DNA from: Oscarella lobularis
Lineage: Eukaryota > Porifera > Homoscleromorpha > Homosclerophorida > Oscarellidae
Reading direction: 5' to 3'
Length of the DNA: 64,000 bases
Assembly (NCBI RefSeq): GCF_947507565.1
Contig: NC_089181.1
Location: 441,501-505,500 of the forward strand
Each line of letters begins with the position of its first letter. Positions within the stretch are counted from its first letter, which is position 1. The position numbers were made by a program, and so were the translations under genes. The notes below the pieces were generated by a model. The model did not search any database. It was not told where the DNA came from and saw nothing but the letters and a program-made list of their open reading frames with translations. Positions 58,347 through 64,000 of this stretch are shown here, piece by piece.

Positions 58347-61300
58347 ATGGAGGCGGCCGTTCTCCTCCTCCTCCCTCTTCTCGTGCAGATCACTGCAAAC
58401 GAGCTCTGGAATTTTCGAATCAGCTCTCCGAACGAGTGGAACTCGTTCACCGCATGGCCTTTCGACAAAAACATGCCGACGCTCGACGCCGGCGAAGCGA
58501 GCGACATCGTCGCGACGACGCTCGCGCTTCCGAGCGAAAAAGGCCACCAAATTCTATTCTTCGCCTCTCGCGCGTCGAACGGCTCGATAACGTGGATCTA
58601 TCAAGTGAACGTGAATTCGTTTTTCGTCGCCGCCGCCATCGGCGACGCGACGCGCCCGCCTCCCGCGCAGGGAAGCTCGCTCGTTGCCCTATGCGACGCA
58701 TACGGGATTCTCTTCGGCGGAAGCGACGCGGACGCGACGACCAATCAAGTGTGGCTATTCGACGCGGGAAACTTGACGTGGCGCCAACCTGACGTCACAG
58801 GGAACGCGATCGCGCCGCGGAAAGGTCACAGTGCCGTCGTCGTTCGTCAGACGAACACCACGTGTCGATGTAAGGAATCCATGCTCGTCTACGGAGGCTG
58901 TACAAAGGCGGATAAGCCAATCGATGGCCTATGGGAAATGAGGTGCATCGAAGACGGGCGTCGATACGCGTGGATTCAGCTCGAGGAAAAATCCGAGCCG
59001 TCGACGCCGCCGTGCTACGCAGCATCTGCAGCCAATCTGAATCAGTCACTTCTCTACGTCATAAGCGAGCACCTGTGGCAATATTCATTGGCGACGAACA
59101 CGTGGACTATACTGAGTTCTCAAGTTCCCGATGACGTCAAACAGTGCAGTAGATCGTTGGGATTTGTTCTCGATAGCGTAAATCCCGTCGACGGCGTCAA
59201 GTCGCTGCTCTACGTGATTGGCACGGCCACTCCGTCGCCGATTGCCTTTGAACTCGAGTCGAACGGCACGTGGATTACACCTCTGATTGCGTACGACGAA
59301 CACACGAGTGCCGCACCGCCGTGCGAAATCGCCTTCTCCGAAAATCGCGTCTCCGGCGCCATGGTCAACGGAAGCGCCTTGATTCTATCCGGACCCAACG
59401 ACTACAATCTCTGGCATTTGACGGCACTCGAACCTCGAGTGTGGTTCTGGGAACGTCTCGCCAATCCCAAGTCCTTTCCGGATACGCTCGCCTATGACGG
59501 CGACGAATACTTCAGCTACGGAATGTCCAAATTGGCTCGAACGATCGTTGACGGCGACGTCTTGGCATACGTCTTCAGCGGGGGTCCTTCGCAAATTAAA
59601 GGTCAGGTGATCAGCGACGACGGTTCGTTGGCCGGACAACTGTGGATGCTGAATACGACGACGATGACGTGGTTTCGCTTGGGATGCGCCGGCTATCCTC
59701 CTCAGTTATTTCATCACACTGTGATCGGCTTGCCAAACGGGCTACTCGTCGTCTACGGCGGATATCGGTTGAACTACGCAAAAAGCGGTGATCTGATTGT
59801 CGTCTCAGACAAAACTTGGGTGTACCAAGTGCGTTCGAACTTGTGGATCAATAGCAGCGACGGCGAAAAGGGACCGGGACGACGTTTTTTCCATTCCGCC
59901 GTGCCGATATCTTCTCGGTCAATTCTCGTCTACGGCGGCATCGACTCGGTTGCGCTCGACGCCGCCGTCTTAGGCGACATGTGGAAGTGCACCGTTTCGA
60001 TTCTCGACGAAGGTCGACGCGTTGACGTCGCGTGGGAAAACGTCACTCCATCGTCGCTCGTTCCCAACCCGCGTTACGGACACTCAGCCGCCGTTTTCGA
60101 TCATCTATCACGCGTGCTGATATACGGCGGCGTAAGCAGCGTTTTGAATCAAACCCCTGTACCCTGCCTCGACGACATGTGGACGTACGACGTCGACAAA
60201 CAGCAGTTTTCCGCCGTCAGCGGATCCTCGGCGTCGCCCGGTCGACGATGCTTTCATTCGGCCGTCGCTTTCGGCACGAAAATGCTTCTCGCCGGCGGAT
60301 GCGTCACCGCGTCGTGTCGACGACGCACGACGAGTGGATTGTGCACGGCGTATTCGTGCTCGCAATCGGAAATCGAGACCGTCTACGGCGTTTGGTCGTA
60401 CGACGTGACGACCGATCGATGGATGACGCTGAGCGAGAGTCGAATGCCTTATCTCACGCGTCGCATCGCCGACTTGAGCGTCTGGACGAATTCGACCGGT
60501 CGCGAGTACGTCGTCGCGCTGAGCGTCACGGCGCTCTACTGGGGCGAAACGATGTCGGCGTCGACCGAAGAGACGGAGTTCTACGTGATCAAAGTCGCTT
60601 GTCCTCCCGGAACGAACGCGTCTAGGGCGAATTTCGCTCAGGCGACGTGCGATTATTGTCCGGCGGGAACGTATTCGTCGACGGGCGAATACGGCCCGTG
60701 TATGACGTGTCCGAGAGGATTCTGGTCGCCTAACGTCGGATCGACGAACGCGGGAAATTGCACGGAATGCGACGACGGCGTCTCGTACTGCGTTCACGGC
60801 GATTGCAGCGTCTCGGCGAATCTTCTCGCGAAGGGAGCGTTCGCCGAGGCGCGACAGTGTCGCTGCAGTTGGGGCTACGGCGCGAACGGGAACGGTACGT
60901 GCACCCTGCCGACGGCCATCATCGTCGGCGGCGTCGCGATCGGCGCGACGATGCTCGTCGTTCTTCTCGTCGTCGTTTCCGTTCGTCTGAGTCGGACGAG
61001 TCGCATGAAGACGGCGAGCGAGAAGCAGTTGCTCGCGAAGACGAAAGAACTGGCGGAGATCAAGGACGCGTGGAACATCAACGCTCGCGAGATCGCGCTC
61101 AAGGGCCGAATCGACGTGGACACGCCGGGCGGATACGGCGAAGTGTATAAGGCCGAGTATCGCGAGATGACGGTGGCGTTGAAAAAGCTTCGATGCTTTC
61201 AAATGGATCGACGCACCGTGTTGGAATTCCAGCGCGAGATCGAAGTCATGCGAGCCATTCGTCATCCGAATATTGTCTACTTTTTCGGCGGCGGTACTTT

Positions 61301-62058
61301 TCCGGACAATTCGCCTTTTCTCGTCGTCGAGTACATGTCGAGAGGATCGCTGATGAGCATTCTGCGCGACGGCACCGTCGCTTTGAGTTCGTCTCAAAAG
61401 CTTCGATTCGCTTTGGACGCCGCCAAAGGAATGCGATTTCTCCACAGCCTCCAACCGCCTCGAATCCATCGCGATTTGAAGAGCACAAATCTCCTCGTCA
61501 GCGAACGTTGGGTGATCAAAGTCGCCGATTTTGGCTCGGCGAGGCTCGTCAGAGCCGAAGGAGCGCGCCAGGAGACGGAAGAAAGCGGCGAGGGCCCATT
61601 ATCCGACACGTCTCCTCTTTTGCAGGCGGACTACGGGCTGACAGTCGGCGTTGGAACGCTTCTTTGGAGCGCTCCGGAGCTGCTTCGAAACGGGTCGTAC
61701 GGCACGGCCGTCGACGTTTACAGGTGAGTTTATGCGCGTATTTAATTTATATACAATATCGTATTTTAGTTTCGGCATTGTGCTGTGGGAAATTTGGGAA
61801 CGAACTATGCCGTACCGTGATCGTAACTTTCGTTCCAAATTTGAATTCGTCGATGCCGTTTTCGCCGGCACTCGGCCGACCGCTCTGTCGGATGCACACG
61901 TTCCCGTCGACTACGTCTCTTTGATGGTGGATTGCTGGAACGCGGAGCCAGACCAGCGTCTCGCCTTTCGACAAGTCGTCGAACGTCTCGAGGACATTCA
62001 CGATCGAATATTGATACCGAAAGATTCGTCAGTGCTCAAATTCGGAACGTTGAATTAA
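58347..62058 (+). CDS. Receptor kinase: extracellular Kelch repeats plus intracellular TKL kinase
   Basis: Single-pass receptor of 1221 residues in two exons (58347-61723, 61770-62058). A signal peptide (MEAAVLLLLPLLVQITA) precedes a long ectodomain with Kelch-type repeats, e.g. GHSAVVV...MLVYGGC (58825-58910), HHTVIGLPNGLLVVYGGY (59720), FHSAVPISSRSILVYGG (59890), GHSAAVFDHLSRVLIYGG (60085) and FHSAVAFGTKMLLAGG (60250), likely a beta propeller. Next come a Cys-rich CPPGTNAS...CPAGTYSSTG module, an EGF-like module, a transmembrane helix (60915-60990) and a kinase: GGYGEVYKAEY, VALKKL, HRDLKSTNLLV, DFGSAR, GTLLWSAPELL, SFGIVLWEIW, DQRLAFRQVVERL. HRDLKSTN with these subdomains marks a tyrosine-kinase-like kinase, probably Ser/Thr or dual specific. 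All catalytic residues are present. Ligand unknown. Confidence 0.88.
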
Positions 62059-62192
62059 AAATTAAAATGAACGTAAGCTGATTTGCGCTGCGCTGGCATT
62101 CCGTATTTTTTATATGGATTGATTGATATGTTGATTTGCTGGGCTGCATTAGATGCTCATGTGATCAGGCTTGTACACAACGCGTCAACCGA

Positions 62193-63014
62193 ATGCGAGC
62201 CCTAATATTGGCGGCTGGCTATGGGACGCGTCTGCAGAGGGATATAACCGAGGATCGATCAGGACGATTCTCGTCTCTGCTCGGTCTTCCCAAACCTCTT
62301 CTTCCCGTCGGCGGAGTCCCTCTCGTCTCGAAGTGGACGAAATCGTTGCGATCGTGCGCCGCCATCGAGTCCATCCACCTCGTGACGAACGCCAGATTCG
62401 CGAACGTATTCGAAACGTGGAGGCGAGAGAACGACGAGCGAAGCGTGGAAATCGTCGACGACGGAACGACGTCGAACGAAACGCGATTGGGAGCCGTGGC
62501 CGACATAAAACTCGCGCTCGATCGAATCGGGAGCCCCGGCGAGGACATCATCGTCATAGGAGGCGACACGCTTTTCTACGAGGATTTCAACATTGGAGAT
62601 CTGCTCAAATATTATCAGCGAAAGAAAGCGGAGGACGAGAATATCGGGGGCGTCGTTCTGTCGTACGAATGCACTGCTGAACAGACTAGGAAGTATGGAA
62701 TATTGGACGTTGATGCTGATGGAAAAGTTAGAACATTTTTGGAAAAACCCGGTCCTGAGGGAACGTCTTCACGACGTGCTTGTCCGTGTTTTTATCTCCT
62801 CTCCAAGGTGGGGATTCGGCTTGTTGGGGAGTTTCTTTTGGCGAAGAAAGCAGATGGGGCTTCGTTGGTAGAAATGGATGCCCCTGGAAATTTTATTCGG
62901 TATCTTTGCAACCGAGCGTCAGTGTGGTGCATGGAGATTAGCGGTCGCTTTGATATAGGGAGTCTGCAGTCTTACGTGGAATGCAATGACTATTTTAGTA
63001 AGCATGATACATAA
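62193..63014 (+). CDS. Sugar-1-phosphate nucleotidyltransferase family protein
   Basis: Intronless, 273 residues from ATG 62193. NTP-transferase fold: MRALILAAGYGTRLQRD (nucleotide-binding G-x-G-T/S-R-L loop), LLGLPKPLLPVGGVPLVSKW (catalytic Lys motif), IIVIGGDTLFYED (metal-binding Asp), GILDVDADGKVRTFLEKP (substrate loop) and a Cys-containing C-terminal part. It should couple a sugar-1-phosphate or phospho-alcohol to an NTP. It lacks the left-handed beta-helix of GMPPB or eIF2B and is shorter than UDP-glucose pyrophosphorylase, being closer in size to bacterial single-domain thymidylyl- or cytidylyltransferases. The lack of introns and this resemblance leave open a bacterial origin, but the flanking genes are eukaryotic. 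Substrate unknown. Confidence 0.75.
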   Translation: MRALILAAGYGTRLQRDITEDRSGRFSSLLGLPKPLLPVGGVPLVSKWTKSLRSCAAIESIHLVTNARFANVFETWRRENDERSVEIVDDGTTSNETRLGAVADIKLALDRIGSPGEDIIVIGGDTLFYEDFNIGDLLKYYQRKKAEDENIGGVVLSYECTAEQTRKYGILDVDADGKVRTFLEKPGPEGTSSRRACPCFYLLSKVGIRLVGEFLLAKKADGASLVEMDAPGNFIRYLCNRASVWCMEISGRFDIGSLQSYVECNDYFSKHDT

Positions 63015-63059
63015 TTTCCTAACAAATAATTAAATGACCACGTGACTCAGAACGAAGAG

Positions 63060-64000
63060 ATGTTGTTCCTTTCGGTGTTTTTCGCCTCCTATCTATGCAC
63101 ATGCTCAGCTTCGAACGCTGCAACGGTCGCAATTGCCTGGGGAAACACTCTAATCACGAGCAAAACGACGCCTACTCTTCAAGTCGTCGTAAATCCGCTT
63201 CTCGAGCGCAAATTCCCCGTTTCCAAGCAGATGTTCGAAAGCTTGCGACAACTGGAAGCAGATTACATTCGCTACGTACCCTGGTGCGACGTCAAAATAG
63301 AAAAAAAACCCACTCGTTCGAAATTTTCATTCCAGGCTTCCCTATCCTCGATTGGCCGTTGCAGAACTCGACCCACCGTCGGGCCAATGGCTGTGCACCC
63401 AACTTCAGCTGGAGGAGCCGAACGGATGGAACGCATCGTTGTCTTGTTCCCAAGGCGTCATAAACAAGGTGGGGAGCTCTCAGTCATTACGTCAATTTTA
63501 TATGTATTTCTTTCTAGGTTTATTTTGCTAGCTATGGGACACCGGAAGGCACGTGCGGGAATTTCACGATGGGTAACTGCAGTGCGGCTAATTCGACAGC
63601 GGTTGTGGAGAAGGCGTGCATGGGAACAAGCAGTTGCACGTTTCCCGTGAACCAACAGACTTTTGGAGAACCTTGCGCGGGAACGAGAAAGAATTTCGCT
63701 GTTCAGGTATACGAGACGAACGAAGCAAGACTAAAAACTATTAATCCGGCTAATCGAAGAATAAAACTAAAGAAGATTTCAATCTAATGTTGGAGACACA
63801 AAACTCTTCATATTGCCCAAGTTATATGGAATTTCCTCTCAGGTGACGTGCAGCGTTGCTCAGAATCACACCTATTGGGACTTTTCGGTGATCGATCCCA
63901 TGATGGAAGATTTCATGAACGCAACTCGCAATCACACCGCAATAATCAATTTTTCCACCATACCCGAGTGGATGTATAGAACTCCAAATCGCATACCCTA
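63060..64000 (+). CDS. Secreted GH39-like hydrolase with SUEL/galactose-lectin insert (3' truncated by window)
   Basis: Four exons are visible (63060-63283, 63336-63468, 63518-63706, 63843 onward); the gene runs off the window. A signal peptide (MLFLSVFFASYLCTCSASNA) precedes a beta-rich region (VSKQMFESLRQLEADYIRYV, then PYPRLAVAELDPP), like the start of the eukaryotic GH39-like glycosidases. It is interrupted by a Cys-rich lectin module: VYFASYGTPEGTCGNFTMGN, STAVVEKACMGTSSC, FGEPCAGTRKNFAVQVTC. That is the SUEL/galactose-binding-lectin signature, also seen at the C-terminus of plant beta-galactosidases. The hydrolase fold then resumes (YWDFSVIDPMMEDFMNAT, IINFSTIPEWMY). It is therefore probably a secreted glycosidase that binds galactosides. 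The GH39 assignment rests on recalled motifs and is moderate; the lectin is strong. Catalytic acids lie outside the window. Confidence 0.7.

Noticed and set aside
60108-61469. 453-codon open frame on the minus strand
   Set aside because: Antisense of the Kelch-TKL gene, low-complexity Arg-rich translation with no family resemblance. It comes from the codon usage of the plus-strand gene.

Overview
The window is eukaryotic nuclear DNA. Genes are split by many short GT-AG introns (mostly 45-100 bp), lie on both strands, and code for animal proteins: receptor tyrosine kinases, a synaptotagmin-like C2 protein, a Rab15-like GTPase, a Deltex-type E3 ligase, a CD36/SCARB protein, ELOVL6, NEMF, MMS19, CCT4, eEF1G and FAU. 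About 21 genes fit in 64 kb with little intergenic space. That compactness, a TKL-type receptor kinase and an intron-bearing animal-type polyketide synthase suggest an early-branching metazoan, most likely a sponge (perhaps a homoscleromorph). The phylum is an inference; nothing here proves it.

Layout. 1-5.4 kb: the cytoplasmic tail of a cut-off receptor-like gene, then two tandem-duplicated single-pass receptor tyrosine kinases. 5.4-7.4 kb: a single-chain macro-RING-Deltex E3 ligase. 7.5-9.4 kb: a carotenoid oxygenase family protein. 9.5-14.4 kb: NEMF (ribosome quality control). 15.2-15.7 kb: a small secreted Cys-rich protein. 16-18.3 kb: chaperonin CCT4. 18.6-20.8 kb (minus): COQ6, with an intron-containing tRNA-Gln(CTG) on the opposite strand inside one of its introns. 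20.85-23.8 kb: ABCD4, head-to-head with COQ6 and tail-to-tail with a CD36/SCARB gene (minus, 23.8-26.0 kb), itself head-to-head with eEF1G (26.1-28.0 kb). 28.2-33.2 kb: MMS19. 34.3-35.8 kb: sideroflexin. 36-38.9 kb: a DH-PH-PH Rho GEF of FGD type without FYVE. 39.2-39.9 kb: ELOVL6-like elongase. 40.1-42.2 kb (minus): a seven-module Kazal/follistatin secreted protein. 42.3-44.6 kb: two tandem folate-receptor-like Cys-rich, probably GPI-anchored proteins. 45.7-53.2 kb: a 2472-residue FAS-like polyketide synthase. 53.8 kb: FAU. 54.5-55.6 kb (minus): Rab15-like. 55.9-57.4 kb (minus): synaptotagmin-like. 58.3-62.1 kb: a receptor kinase with an extracellular Kelch region and an intracellular TKL kinase. 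62.2-63.0 kb: an intronless nucleotidyltransferase. 63.06 kb to the end: a partial secreted GH39-like hydrolase with a SUEL/galactose-lectin module.

Most neighbours are unrelated in function. Adjacency reflects compact packing, shared divergent promoters (COQ6/ABCD4 start codons 62 bp apart, SCARB/eEF1G 127 bp, Kazal/folate-receptor-like 151 bp) and local tandem duplication. The most unusual items are the Kelch-TKL receptor kinase, the macro-RING-Deltex fusion, the PKS with an apparently dead enoyl reductase, the paired folate-receptor-like proteins and the split tRNA-Gln. Exon boundaries were read by eye from frame continuity and family similarity; those given as approximate are not verified.
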